Below are positions 10,623-20,502 of a stretch of DNA of 64,000 nt, piece by piece. Where the stretch lies: the NCBI GenBank assembly GCA_039105265.1, contig JAPFFF010000014.1:496001-560000 (forward strand), read 5' to 3'. The position numbers were made by a program, and so were the translations under genes. The DNA comes from Tritrichomonas musculus (lineage: Eukaryota; Parabasalia; Tritrichomonadida; Tritrichomonadidae). The notes beneath the pieces are model-generated. The model worked only from the letters and a program-made list of their open reading frames with translations. It had not been told where the DNA came from and did no database searches. How positions within the stretch are numbered: the stretch's first letter is position 1; each line of letters opens with the position of its first letter.

Positions 10623-12071
10623 ATGAGTGACTTAGCTCTTGAAGTTGAATATGCAGACAATCCATTGAGTGGTCTCTTTGGGAAAATGACTGAAATTGTT
10701 GGAGGTAATGTTGCTAGAAGATCATTTATCAAACTTTCATCAACATCCTCATCAATAAAAAATGCATTACCAGGAATTGTAGATCCAACATGGAATGATT
10801 TTTTAATAACAGGATCAAAAAATGATCACCATATTCGTTTTGATTTTAAATCCCGTAAGATCGATATATCTCGATACTCAGTTAGAACAGGACCAAAGCC
10901 AAAGAACATTGATCACTTGAAGAGCTGGAAACTCGAAGGATCAAATGATGGCAAAAATTTTGTTTTACTAGATAAACAAGAAAATAGTTCCCAGTTAAAT
11001 GGAAAGCAAAATGTTTTTGTTTCAGAACCAATTAAATGTCAAGAACCATACAGATATATCCAATTAACAATGATTGGCAAAAATTGGTCAGGTCATCGCC
11101 AGCTTTTCCTACAAAAGATAGAATTTTTCGGAAAAATTTATGGTGATTCTTATAAAGGTGAATTATCAAAAGCCATTGAGCAGGATGAAGATATTGAAAA
11201 ATTCAGATCTTTATTTAATATAATTGACACAAATGGAAATGGCCAATTAGAGCCAGATGAATTGACACAATTCTTTGTCAAAGTTTTTCCACTTCCATTA
11301 AAAATGGTTCCACTTGCTTTTCGAATTTGTGATTCTGATAACAATGGATCAATTGATTTTGACGAATTTAAGCAATTTTTTGGTAAACTTTCATCTCTAA
11401 AATCAAGTAATCCTCTACCTGCATATCATATGCTTTTCGATGCTCTTGATTCTAACAATGATGGTTATCTAATTTTACCCGAGTTTGTTGAATTTGCAGC
11501 CCTTGTTCAAATCGATATCACACCAGAAGAAGCAAGAGCATTAATCAAACTATCTGGCCATAGTCAAGGTGTCAATTTTGATGATATTTATCGTTCTTGT
11601 TTAGACCCAACAGCATCTTATACTTCATATGCTCCTCGCCAATATTCAAATGAAGAAATCGAAAATCTCCGCCAGGAGTTTAATAGGCTTGATAAAGATG
11701 GAAATGGAGAGCTAGATCGAGAAGAACTTCAACATTTTGTTGGTGACCAAGATCCAGAGCAGGCTGCAATTGTTGCTGATCGTGTATTCTTACTATGTGA
11801 TTTTGATAAATCTGGAACAATCAGTTTTGATGAATATATTGAATTTTGCAATATGCTTGTCGCATTAACTGCAGATGAACAAAAATTCTTTGAAAAAATT
11901 TTTTATGCCCTAGATAAAGAACATGTTGGATCGCTTGATTATGATAATTTAGTTCAATTTTACAGACTTGCTAGCTGTGATATGAGTGATGAAGAAGTTC
12001 GTAACCAAATTGCATCAAAAGATGATGATAAAGATGGAAGGTTAACATTTTCACAGGCTATTGATATTTAA
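10623..12071 (+). CDS. Discoidin-like domain plus EF-hand calcium-binding protein
   Basis: I start at the ATG at 10623 (MSDLALEVEY), giving 482 residues; the longer frame begins with GTG. Residues about 25-175 form an F5/8-type-C (discoidin)-like beta domain: VDPTWNDFLITGSKNDHHIRF..., the W-K-L-E-G-S-N-D-G turn at 102-110, and YRYIQLTMIGKNWSG. This is the kind found next to BTB/BACK domains in many protists. After it come EF-hand loops: 202-213 (DTNGNGQLEPDE), 237-248, 276-287, 357-368, 393-404, a degenerate loop at 431-442 and a last one at 467-478 ending in Gln instead of Glu. Most loops keep acidic residues at positions 1, 3, 5 and 12, so calcium binding is likely. No signal peptide or membrane segment is present, so it is probably cytosolic. 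It may be a calcium-dependent adaptor; the partner is unknown. Confidence 0.85.
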   Translation: MSDLALEVEYADNPLSGLFGKMTEIVGGNVARRSFIKLSSTSSSIKNALPGIVDPTWNDFLITGSKNDHHIRFDFKSRKIDISRYSVRTGPKPKNIDHLKSWKLEGSNDGKNFVLLDKQENSSQLNGKQNVFVSEPIKCQEPYRYIQLTMIGKNWSGHRQLFLQKIEFFGKIYGDSYKGELSKAIEQDEDIEKFRSLFNIIDTNGNGQLEPDELTQFFVKVFPLPLKMVPLAFRICDSDNNGSIDFDEFKQFFGKLSSLKSSNPLPAYHMLFDALDSNNDGYLILPEFVEFAALVQIDITPEEARALIKLSGHSQGVNFDDIYRSCLDPTASYTSYAPRQYSNEEIENLRQEFNRLDKDGNGELDREELQHFVGDQDPEQAAIVADRVFLLCDFDKSGTISFDEYIEFCNMLVALTADEQKFFEKIFYALDKEHVGSLDYDNLVQFYRLASCDMSDEEVRNQIASKDDDKDGRLTFSQAIDI

Positions 12072-13454
12072 CTTTTATAATATAGCAAATTAATTAAACC
12101 AAAATACTATACTATTATTTTCACTTATTTTTTTTTTCTTTAAATAGTACATACGATTATATTTATGATAGAGGCATGTCAACCAAGAATGAACAATAAG
12201 CGAAACTCATAATTTAGGATTTAGATTATTAAAGCATCCATTAATAAAATCATACCAAATCTGATTCGTTTCTTCTGTTGAGTTTCGAGTTTTTCCTCAA
12301 ATTTGTTTTTTTCTATAGATAATCTAATTGAATTTTTTTCAATGATCATATAGAAATCGTGCTATGGTCTCAATTGAGACTCTCAATTGGGAGTATTGAA
12401 ATCGTGTAAGAGTCTCAGTATTAAATAATCATATAAAATTATGTTTTATTATTTCATTATAATTAATTATTATATTATATTTTTTATATAAAAAATTTTA
12501 TTTATTCTCACAAATTTCAATTTATAAATGATTATCTATTCAAAATATTTCAAAAAAAGATTAGTTAATCTTCATAAAATATAGATTTTTTAAAAATATT
12601 AACAAGGGAAAAACAATTGGAATGCGTTATTTTATTTAGAAATGAGAAAAAAAAATAAAATATGCAGAAACTCTTTCAACTTTTTCATGAAATATTTTTC
12701 ATCCCATAGAATCATAACTATGAAACTTATAATACTGATCTAATAAGTGATTTTTAAATTATTGAATAAATAAAAAGATTATATATGTTTGCTTTATCAA
12801 AAAATATTTTGGAATAATCTTGTTTCAAGAATAATACTCAATGTAATCAAATATAAACAATATTAATATTTATATTACAAAGCATTATTAATAATTATAT
12901 TATTATTATCATAATTGAATGAATTTACAAAAAGATATAATTGTATTTTTGTTTATTATTTTAATAACTTTTTGTGATAAAAATTATGGTTGATATTCGT
13001 CTTTTATGATATAAAAAAAAAAAAATTGAATCACTTGCAAATATAATTAGGTCAATTATTAAATAATCAATTGAAAATTTAATTTCAATTCATTTTGTAT
13101 GTTTTATCTTAAAATATAGTTTTATATGATCAAAAACAAAATAATAATATAGATAAAAATTTATACTAATTTATAAATGTTTATTATTTTATTTTGGAAA
13201 TATATATTGATCAAGATATAATACCATATTAAATTTGATTATTTCAAAAAAATATATATTTTTATCTTAAGTTATATATGTTTTATTCATTATATTCTAT
13301 ATGAAATACTTTAAACACATGAATTAGTAATTAAATAATGAAATTAATAAAATAATTTATATACCGCATAAATGTAATATAATGTAGCTCAAATTCAATA
13401 TTGATTCGTTTTTAGTATAGAAAAAGTCATTTTTTGTTTTTTTAATATTACAGA
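12072..13454. other. AT-rich intergenic DNA
   Basis: This region of about 1.4 kb between co-oriented genes has no supported gene. At 12360-12420 there is a small less AT-rich patch with repeated GAGACTC/GAGTCTC words that can pair with each other. The remainder is A/T homopolymer-rich. Confidence 0.45.
13427..13436 (+). promoter_or_regulatory. Initiator-like motif of the B56 gene
   Basis: TCATTTTTTG lies about 19-28 bp before the ATG at 13455 and matches the trichomonad initiator pattern. Called from motif and position only. Confidence 0.4.
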
Positions 13455-15080
13455 ATGCTGACCCGTTACAAGGGTCACGGACCGTCAATCTTTACACTTT
13501 ATAAGCGAAGTAATAGCCAAACGTCTCTTTCAAAAATTTCGTACTTAATAAATCAGCCTAAAGCATTAAAACCTCTCACACAATTAACTGATGAAAAATC
13601 TGAAGATCCGATTGATGATGTTGGAGTCATGGCAGCAATCACAACAATTCCTCAAATACATTATAAGCATCATGAAGATCTTGTGCTTCCAAGCCTTCCT
13701 GCGATCAAAAATCTTAATAACGAAATTGATTTATTAATAAAAAAATTCAAGTTATGCTCTACCATATGCGATTTTGCAGACCCTGATGTTGATGTATCTG
13801 CAAAAAGAGCTAAAACATCGAATCTTCAAGAAATAGAGAATTTGTTTAACGATGAAAAAAACATAAACACTGTTGCATCAAATTCCCAAGCTGCACAAGA
13901 ACTTTTCGATATGATATCAGTAAATCTTTTTCGAGGTATTCCGTCAACTGATCCAAAATATTTAATTTATGATAGTGAGCCACCAATTGTAGAGTCTACT
14001 TGGCCTCACTTGCAATATATTTATTCTATTCTCCTAAAGTTTCAAAAGGCTAAACCTAAAGACAGCCATATAAATTATGATTTCTTGCAAAAAGTGTACA
14101 CATTACTTGAAGCTCCTGATATATCTGAAAGAAGTTGTGTTCTTGATTTTTTGAAAGAATATAGTAAAGCATATCCTGATCAAATTCCAAAAATTCTTCA
14201 TCACTTTGAAGCAATTGTTAGAGACTATGTTGATCGATCAATAACGCCTTTTCCAATAATGCCAATTCTTAATTTTTTCTTAGGTTTACTCAAAGAGCCA
14301 AACTCATCTCAAAATTATGAACTTTATACTCGCTTTTTAGATAATGCAATTGTTCCGCTAATCTCAGCTCAGCATATATTAACTTATAGTGGAATAATGA
14401 CAGAAATATTTGATTTATTTATTGATGCAGATAGTAATTATGCAATTAAAATAATTAAAAAATTAGTTGCTGCATGGCCACAAAGTTGCCCATCAAAACA
14501 GCAAGTTTTCATAACATTTATTAACAATGTTACAGGGAAATTAACGCCAGATGATTTCAAGACTGCAATCCCTATTGTTTTTGGTCTTTACTCCAAAGTT
14601 GCAAAATCGTCGCACGCAAAAATTGTTCAAGCTTCTTTACGTATTTGGTCAGATGTTAAAATTATTCCAATGATAATGGATAATACGGCTCTTATTTTCC
14701 CGATTGTTTTTCAAAGCATCCAAAACGTAATGAAAAATCATTGGAATCCTCAAGCACGTAATCAAGCACTTGAAGTGCTCACTTCAATGCATGATTACGA
14801 TCCATTTGTTTTTGATGAACTTTCACAGCAGCAAACTTCAAACGCTATGGTTGAAAAGACATCATCGACAAATAATGGTTCAGCATCGATTGCTTCGGTT
14901 TCGCAGCCTCCTAAGCACAGAAATTGGGCAATGATCGCAAGAATGGCGGCACGGAGAGATAATAATATGAATTTAGCGAGAGTTTTGGCTGATATTCAAG
15001 TCAAATTTGGTGAGCAAACCCAAAATGCCGATCCAAAGAAAAAGAAAATGCCAAAAATCGTTCAGCCTGTTCAAAAATAG
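13455..15080 (+). CDS. PP2A regulatory subunit, B56 (B') family
   Basis: This 541-residue protein has the conserved B56 blocks in order: KLCSTICDFADPDVDVSAKR (99-118, the KL..C...FDFSDP..D...KE segment), LQEIENLF, SVNLFRGIP (155-163), EPPIVESTWPHLQYIY (175-190) and later the AAWPQSCPSKQQVFI and ASLRIWSD blocks. NHWNPQARNQALEVL matches the HWN.....L.Y.AL segment. B56 subunits are HEAT-like solenoids that direct protein phosphatase 2A to substrates carrying short LxxIxE motifs. The N-terminal 90 residues and the basic tail (DPKKKKMPKIVQPVQK) are lineage-specific; the tail might act as a nuclear signal. Length fits the family. The gene stands alone, with AT-rich flanks. Confidence 0.92.
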   Translation: MLTRYKGHGPSIFTLYKRSNSQTSLSKISYLINQPKALKPLTQLTDEKSEDPIDDVGVMAAITTIPQIHYKHHEDLVLPSLPAIKNLNNEIDLLIKKFKLCSTICDFADPDVDVSAKRAKTSNLQEIENLFNDEKNINTVASNSQAAQELFDMISVNLFRGIPSTDPKYLIYDSEPPIVESTWPHLQYIYSILLKFQKAKPKDSHINYDFLQKVYTLLEAPDISERSCVLDFLKEYSKAYPDQIPKILHHFEAIVRDYVDRSITPFPIMPILNFFLGLLKEPNSSQNYELYTRFLDNAIVPLISAQHILTYSGIMTEIFDLFIDADSNYAIKIIKKLVAAWPQSCPSKQQVFITFINNVTGKLTPDDFKTAIPIVFGLYSKVAKSSHAKIVQASLRIWSDVKIIPMIMDNTALIFPIVFQSIQNVMKNHWNPQARNQALEVLTSMHDYDPFVFDELSQQQTSNAMVEKTSSTNNGSASIASVSQPPKHRNWAMIARMAARRDNNMNLARVLADIQVKFGEQTQNADPKKKKMPKIVQPVQK

Positions 15081-15953
15081 CTTTTTTCTATATGTTAGTG
15101 AGTTGATATGTATTTTGTAATTTTATTCGAATGTATCTTTATAATTATTAATAATTTTTATTATTATTATATTTTTAGAGTAAAAAAAAAAAAAAAGCTT
15201 TTAATTCATAATATAAATTTTTTCTCTTAAGATTGATGTATTTATCGTTTAGAACGAAAGATCAAAAATTTGATAAGAAACCTCTTTTTTTCAATAGGGA
15301 TTTTTATTATTGCCCAGAAAAAGTAGAACTTTTCCAATGAAAAGTGAATTTTGAACTTCCTTAATTTTCAATGATCTTCCTGAATTTTTATCCACCATAA
15401 TTTTATGTATTTTACATTTTGTTTTAATTTATAAAATATAATTATTATCACAAGTAAAAAATGTAGTCAACTTTAATTCTTGCATAAAACTTGGCGAGTT
15501 TTGAAAAATATTCAATTTTTTGAATAAGAATCTGTTTATTATTTTCACTATTGATTTTGATCATATAGATAAAACGATATATTAACGTCTTTTTTTGAAT
15601 TTGTTTAAATTGAAATAATGATCGTAATTCTATGGTACATAAAACTTTTATATCGGATTTTTATGATTTTTTAATAGTAAACATGATATAGGCTCAAACT
15701 CTAATGCTTTCAATCATATAAAAAATATTGAATTAATAATATTCAAACGCTAAATATCGTCTAATCAATTTTTCAAAATATTATTTTTCTTCAAATAATC
15801 AATAATTTTTTTAATCATAATAATGTATGATATTTACAGTAAATGAAATAAAACTGCATTTTTACTTTTATTCAATACATTCAAAAATTGATTTAATAGG
15901 AAATTTGAAATAAAAATTTTCAATTTATTGTTAATATTATTTTAAATCGAAAC
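15081..15953. other. AT-rich intergenic DNA with a palindrome after the B56 gene
   Basis: About 870 bp without a gene. About 60 bp after the B56 stop is the perfect palindrome AATTATTAATAATT (around 15140-15155). TCAATTTATTG near 15918 is an initiator candidate for the next gene. Confidence 0.4.
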
Positions 15954-16346
15954 ATGAATATGGTTGAGGAACCTCAGGGTTCTCCTCTAATTTTACAGAC
16001 AGATCTCGAATGTTCTGATCAGGAAATGCCCAAAATTCGAAGGAAATCATCAATGAACGAATCGACCGATATCATTCCGCCAATTCAAAAAGGTAAAAAA
16101 ACTTTCCACCATTTTATATTATATATCCTATTTGCTTTTTCCGGAATTACAACTATTTCTCTAGCTTTCATGTTTAAAAGCTACTTGAACAGAACAGTAC
16201 TCTTTATATTATATGAAATCGGATCTTTTTTATCAACGCCAATTTTATTATTATTTTTCGAGGCTTATCATTATATTTTACCACCGATGTATAATTTATT
16301 TGACGACTCTCAAGAAAAGACAGAACTTGCTGATATTGGCGCTTAA
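15954..16346 (+). CDS. Small two-helix membrane protein of unknown function
   Basis: The 130-residue product is not recognised. It has a polar, acidic N-terminus with a basic patch (KIRRKSS), two hydrophobic segments at about 51-74 and 81-102 separated by a short KSYLNR turn, and an acidic tail. The two segments could form a membrane hairpin with both ends in the cytoplasm. The N-terminus has several possible phosphorylation serines. Codon use and amino-acid composition look coding rather than like AT-rich noise. A second ATG two codons in is equally possible as the start. Confidence 0.6.
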   Translation: MNMVEEPQGSPLILQTDLECSDQEMPKIRRKSSMNESTDIIPPIQKGKKTFHHFILYILFAFSGITTISLAFMFKSYLNRTVLFILYEIGSFLSTPILLLFFEAYHYILPPMYNLFDDSQEKTELADIGA

Positions 16347-16948
16347 ATATATTTTTTTATTTTAACCGAATCCTCATTCTTGTTATTATATTTTTATTTT
16401 ACTAAACTATCTATCCTTAACCTATCAACTATTCTTCATATTTTCTTCAACAAAATTTTTTAAAAATTTTATAAATTTTTCTATCAATTTTCTAATGCAA
16501 ATTGTTTCTAACAATAGAAAAGATATGAATGATATCAACCGTTATATAATTATTTGCCATATTTTAATCAATTAGTGATATTTACAAAAGTATCAATTGT
16601 TGATGATTTTCTTCATAAATTCTTGTATATGAATTAAAAAAATATATATAATTAAGGGCGTTCGTCCCATAAATGTTGTAAACTTGTCAATATTGAATAA
16701 ACTCATAGAATATATCTTTCAATACTTCCATATTATGAAAAAGTTCAGGTCAAAAATGATGATATTTGTCCTAAACGATCAAAAAAACATTATTTTTTAA
16801 GACCGATAAAATTTTTCAAAAAATAATTTTGAATTAAAATAAAGAAAAGGAATAAACCCCCTAACTTTTTTTGACCATTTTTCCCTCTCAAATTAGCCTT
16901 TTTTGATGGCAAAAAGTACTTTCTTTTGAATTTAAATTGAATTATGGA
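16347..16948. repeat. Relic of a TTAA-type element (left end near 16656)
   Basis: From 16652 the sequence TTAAGGGCG and the following ~130 bp (to about 16800) align, at perhaps three quarters identity, with the reverse complement of the right end of the element at 25478-26060. Shared words include AACTCATAGAATA and CCTAAACGATC. The opposite end of this copy could not be fixed. Nearby, AACCCCCTAAC (near 16855) is repeated in inverse orientation as GTTAGGGGGTT after the MITE (near 17440, 17577 and 17595). The region is therefore an older repeat broken by the MITE at 16949. Confidence 0.5.
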
Positions 16949-17426
16949 TAGACTTGTTATTCTCCGATTCTCGAGATCGATAATTGATTGACTTTTTGAT
17001 ATCGATACATAAATATGCACAGATTCTCGAGATCGATTTCAGAGATCGAGAATTTTGTTTCTCAGCTTTTGATATCAGAATTTTCAATTAAACTTTTTGA
17101 TAAATATATGATCGTAATTCATTCTCAAATATTTCATAAAAAAAAATGTATTTTTTGATTTTAATCTTAGAATAAACATCAATGCATTATATTATTTATT
17201 TTTAAATATTATAAAATCACAAATACCAATTATAAAAAAAGATAAATCTGTTTGAGATCTCGAGATCTCGGTAATTGATATCAAGTTTACAATTATTTTT
17301 ATATCACATTTCATATCTGATATCTTGATAATCGATAATCTCGATATCAGATTTTTAAACTGATAATCGAGTATCAGATGAAAAAAAGTGACGTTTTTGA
17401 TATCGATTCTCAAAATAACAAGTCTA
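16949..17426. mobile_element. hAT-type MITE, 478 bp, copy A
   Basis: The ends are TAGACTTGTTAT and its exact reverse complement ATAACAAGTCTA, with a less perfect inverted repeat continuing inward. The flanks carry a perfect 8-bp duplication, ATTATGGA, at 16941-16948 and 17427-17434. An 8-bp duplication and a TAG start are typical of the hAT superfamily. The element has no coding capacity. Its interior is dense in GATATC, ATCGAT and CTCGAG words. A second copy of identical length lies at 24034-24511 with only about a dozen differences, so both moved recently. Confidence 0.93.
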
Positions 17427-17434
17427 ATTATGGA

Positions 17435-18216
17435 AAAAAGTTAGGGGGTTTTGTAAAGTTAAAATCAGGGCTTCTAAATTATAATGCATAAATAATATTG
17501 AATACATTATTAAATATATTAAAATGAATGAATATTTATTGATCTATAAAAAGTTTTCTCTCAAATTTTAAAAAAGTTAGGGGGTTTTTTTATCGTTAGG
17601 GGGTTTTGAACTTTACTTTATAGGGGATTATAGGTGGTTTATGTGTCAAAAAAAATAAAAATTCGTGAGATTGACATATATTTTTCTTATAAGAATATGC
17701 TATAAATTTATACAGATCAAAAGAATATTCGTTCGTTAGCGGTCTAGAAATTAGGGGATTAAATGCTATAAAAAATGTCAGAAAAATAAAAATATGGAAT
17801 TGTTTAAAAATAATATGCTGTAATTACTCCTCATTTTATAAGGTATTAATTAAAATAATTTATTTTGAAATTCATCTATACATTCAAAAAAGGCAAGCAC
17901 TTTTGTATTTTAAGTTTTTTCGCCTTAAAATAAATTTCATATAGCATGTCATGGTAACTTAAACGCTTTACCATTTGTGAATGTGCAGATAAAATCAATA
18001 AATTTTATATTTATTAAATTGTACATAAATAAAAATATATATCTATATATTTATATAACAAAAATGCTAAATTTTTACTATTCTTTTAAATAATGAGTTT
18101 CATCGGATCGATTCTAAAATAGTTGTACAATTGAAAGAGCCTTCAAAAAGTGGAATTCTTCAGAAAAAATAATTAAATAAAAATGCTAAAAAAATTAAAT
18201 CTTTTTATATTTTTAC
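17435..18216. repeat. Repeat-derived AT-rich DNA right of MITE copy A
   Basis: Three GTTAGGGGGTT words (near 17440, 17577 and 17595) mark an older repeat of unknown class. From 17760 to 18216 I see no gene. The last 150 bp may be the eroded 3' end of the hAT-like transposase fossil, but no diagnostic block is readable. Confidence 0.35.
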
Positions 18217-18326
18217 ATAATTTTTACCGAGACTACATACCGCCTAGCGGGCGTCGAGCGAGGCTGAGCGAAGCGAAGCCGAGTCGAGACCCCGCGGCTG
18301 GCGGTAAGAATCGGTAAAAAATTTAT
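18217..18326. repeat. GC-rich imperfect palindrome
   Basis: Arms at 18217-18244 and 18300-18326 pair as TTTTTACCGA with TCGGTAAAAA and TACCGCC with GGCGGTA. The core at 18239-18305 has 49 G/C out of 67 bases, against a surrounding level near 20-25%. The core is full of GCGAG/GCGAAGC/GTCGAG words. It interrupts the hAT-like transposase fossil just where its C-terminal dimerisation block should begin. It could be a tiny hairpin MITE or a transposon end; no target duplication could be fixed. Confidence 0.7.
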
Positions 18327-18329
18327 AAC

Positions 18330-18896
18330 CTAAAATAAAAAATGATATCTTTTATGAACCTCTCTCCACATTTCAAGATCACTTTCTACTTTTAGGATGT
18401 TTTCAAAATCATCAATACCGGCAAAAAGCGTTTGATCAAATTGAATCTGTGCATCACTTCCATTTACATCGCCAAGTATATTAATGTATTTTGAGATTAT
18501 CGGTAAACATTTTCTATAAGTGTCAGATCTAATGTCATAATTAGTTTGATCAGAAATATTTAATCCCATTTGTTTATCTATTAAAGCATTGATTTGTTTT
18601 TGAATAGATAACTCCGATTCTGCCATTTCTCTATCTTTTTCAGATACATTTGGATCTTTACTAATTGCTTCAAGATTTTGAAGGCCTTCATTAATTTCAG
18701 ATTCATTATCTGCATTTCGTATAATTATTAATTCTTTTTGGACTTCTTTTTTCGGAACTTCGATGCTTTCATTAGGAATTTCCATTTCATCCTCTTCTGT
18801 TTCTAATGGTTTCAGCCTTGGAATATCAAGCAATAATGAATTTACATCAAAGAATTCATCGTTTATATCTTCTTCTTCATTTTTGTTATTATCAAG
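18330..18896 (-). pseudogene. hAT-like transposase fossil, C-terminal part
   Basis: The minus-strand frame (LLDNNKNEEEDINDEFF... to EMWREVHKRYHFLF, stop at 18330) continues in frame with the part on the other side of the inserted DDE transposon. It has an acidic linker and then a helical segment. W-R-E-V-H-K-R-Y fits the start of the hAT C-terminal dimerisation region (usually WW...R..FP.L..LA). The rest of that region is missing, cut by the GC-rich palindrome. It is a remnant of a DNA transposon and cannot give a full transposase. Confidence 0.55.
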
Positions 18897-18904
18897 TAAC
18901 GTTA

Positions 18905-20494
18905 ACTGGGAAATTCAATAATTTTGTCAGAAAAATTTTTATTAAAATTAATTTATTTTATATTATTATTTTTTACTTCCTTTTTTATCAGATTTTTTAT
19001 TTCTAAGGAAAGGTCGAACATCGTCTGAAGTAATGCATAAACCTGATATTTTAACAGTATCACCAGGAATAAGCTCTGTTTGGATGAAATTTTTTTTTGA
19101 AACTTTCACTAATTTGTGACTTAAGACTTTTTGAGGATTTCTTGGAAATAAACCGCAAGCATCAAAAGCAGTTTCACAATTGTGAGATGTGGTTGATATC
19201 CTATGAGCATCAATGAATCCTCTTATTTCAGCTGATCTTAATACCGGAATCTTTTCTTGCTCGTTTTCATCAATTTCAGTGATGAGATGTGCTGTAATTC
19301 GTGATAGTGAATCTTTTAACGGACGTGCCCTAACTCTATCAAACGGTTGGATGATATGAGTTAGATGAGGAGGAAACATGATCACTTCAATATTTTCTGA
19401 TTTAAAAAGACTCATCAATTCTGCATTATTTCTAGAACCGTGGCCATCTAAGAACAGAATTGCTTTTTGACTTAGATCAAAATTATACATTTTTCGGATT
19501 TCCTTCACTCGTTGAATAAAAGTTTTTGACCAATTTGAAAAGCACTCATCATTCATCCAACCATTTGGTGATCCTCCGATATTAATTTTCCCACCTGCTA
19601 TCAATGGTGCTAGATCTTTTGGCAAATTTTTTAAAGGAACAATAATATATGGTGCAAAATCGTCTCCATTTGCATTTAAAGTTACCATTGCTGAAATGTG
19701 ACATGAAATATTAAATTTTTCAATTTTACGGCCTTCTTTCTCGCCTTGTGGTATAATGATTTTTCGTGGTAGACTAATTTCTACGCTTGTTTCATCGGCG
19801 TTGAAACAGAGCTGCTTCGGCACTCCTTGGAGCATTTCATCAGAATATGTATTATCGAAAAAATATTCAATAGTTCCAGTCGTGGCGCAATCATTTCTGC
19901 TCTTCTCAGCAGCTATTGGTGTTTTTACATTGAGTTTTAATCTCGAGGCTACTTCATATTTATAATTTTTTCTTAAATTTTCAGGATATTTTTCTCTTTG
20001 TTCTGGTGTCATATTAGCAATTTTTTCTCTATATCCATTATCAATAAAACCTGAAATATCAGTATAATCAGCAGAATCTCCTTTGAGAAACTGCTTTTGG
20101 ATAAAATCGTGTAAATTACCAACATCTTTATAACAACTAAAGGAGGTCTGCCAATTCCTGTGAATTCAATTCCATTCACTAGTGCATGATATCTTCTTAA
20201 AGATTTTTGATAATTAGCTTGTAACTCCTCGCAGATCTTGCTTAAAGGAAGTTTTACGCATAATTTTTTGATATGAGCAGCTTTATCTTCGGGTGACTGT
20301 AGAGAACGAATTTCTGCTGATAATAAGAGATGATGAGGTATACTATTCATCTATTTAAAAATGAAATGAATATTTATGTTTAATTGTGGATTTAAACGTT
20401 TGATTTTTTTTAACGTACATTTTTTTATTTTAAAAAAAAAAAAACGTTATTATTGAATTTCCCAGTTTTTGACAAAATTATTGAATTTCCCAGT
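18905..20494 (-). mobile_element. DDE/pogo-like DNA transposon, 1590 bp, inserted in a hAT-like element
   Basis: Both ends carry the same 25-bp perfect terminal inverted repeat beginning ACTGGGAAATTCAATAA. On the right, a second partial copy lies immediately inside (20447-20465). The flanks read TAACGTTA on both sides (18897-18904 and 20495-20502), so the duplication could be the full 8 bp, TTAA or TA; the TA expected for pogo/Tc1 relatives fits. Removing the element leaves one open frame across the join in the host transposase, for either the 2-bp or the 8-bp model. The element contains one transposase gene with a single frameshift. Confidence 0.9.
18966..20350 (-). pseudogene. DDE_1-type (pogo-like) transposase with one frameshift
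   Basis: The N-terminal frame (ATG at 20350) has a helix-turn-helix-like region, LPLSKICEELQANYQKSLRRYHALVNG, and ends its readable part at GRPPLVV. The coding then continues in another frame through GNLHDFIQKQFLKGD into the long frame ending at 18966. The single break lies near 20135. In the long frame (numbered from its first ATG) the catalytic acids are D73 (FNADETS), D189 (LFLDGHGS) and D225 (IIQPFDR), spaced as in DD35D pogo/Jerky-type enzymes. FPPHLTHIIQPFDR and the GHGSR motif are diagnostic. It catalysed cut-and-paste transposition; with one break and matching terminal repeats it is young. Confidence 0.85.
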
Positions 20495-20502
20495 TAACGT
20501 TA

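Noticed and set aside
16790-17413. Minus-strand frames of 73-76 codons
   Set aside because: They lie in or across MITE copy A and have no protein-like features.
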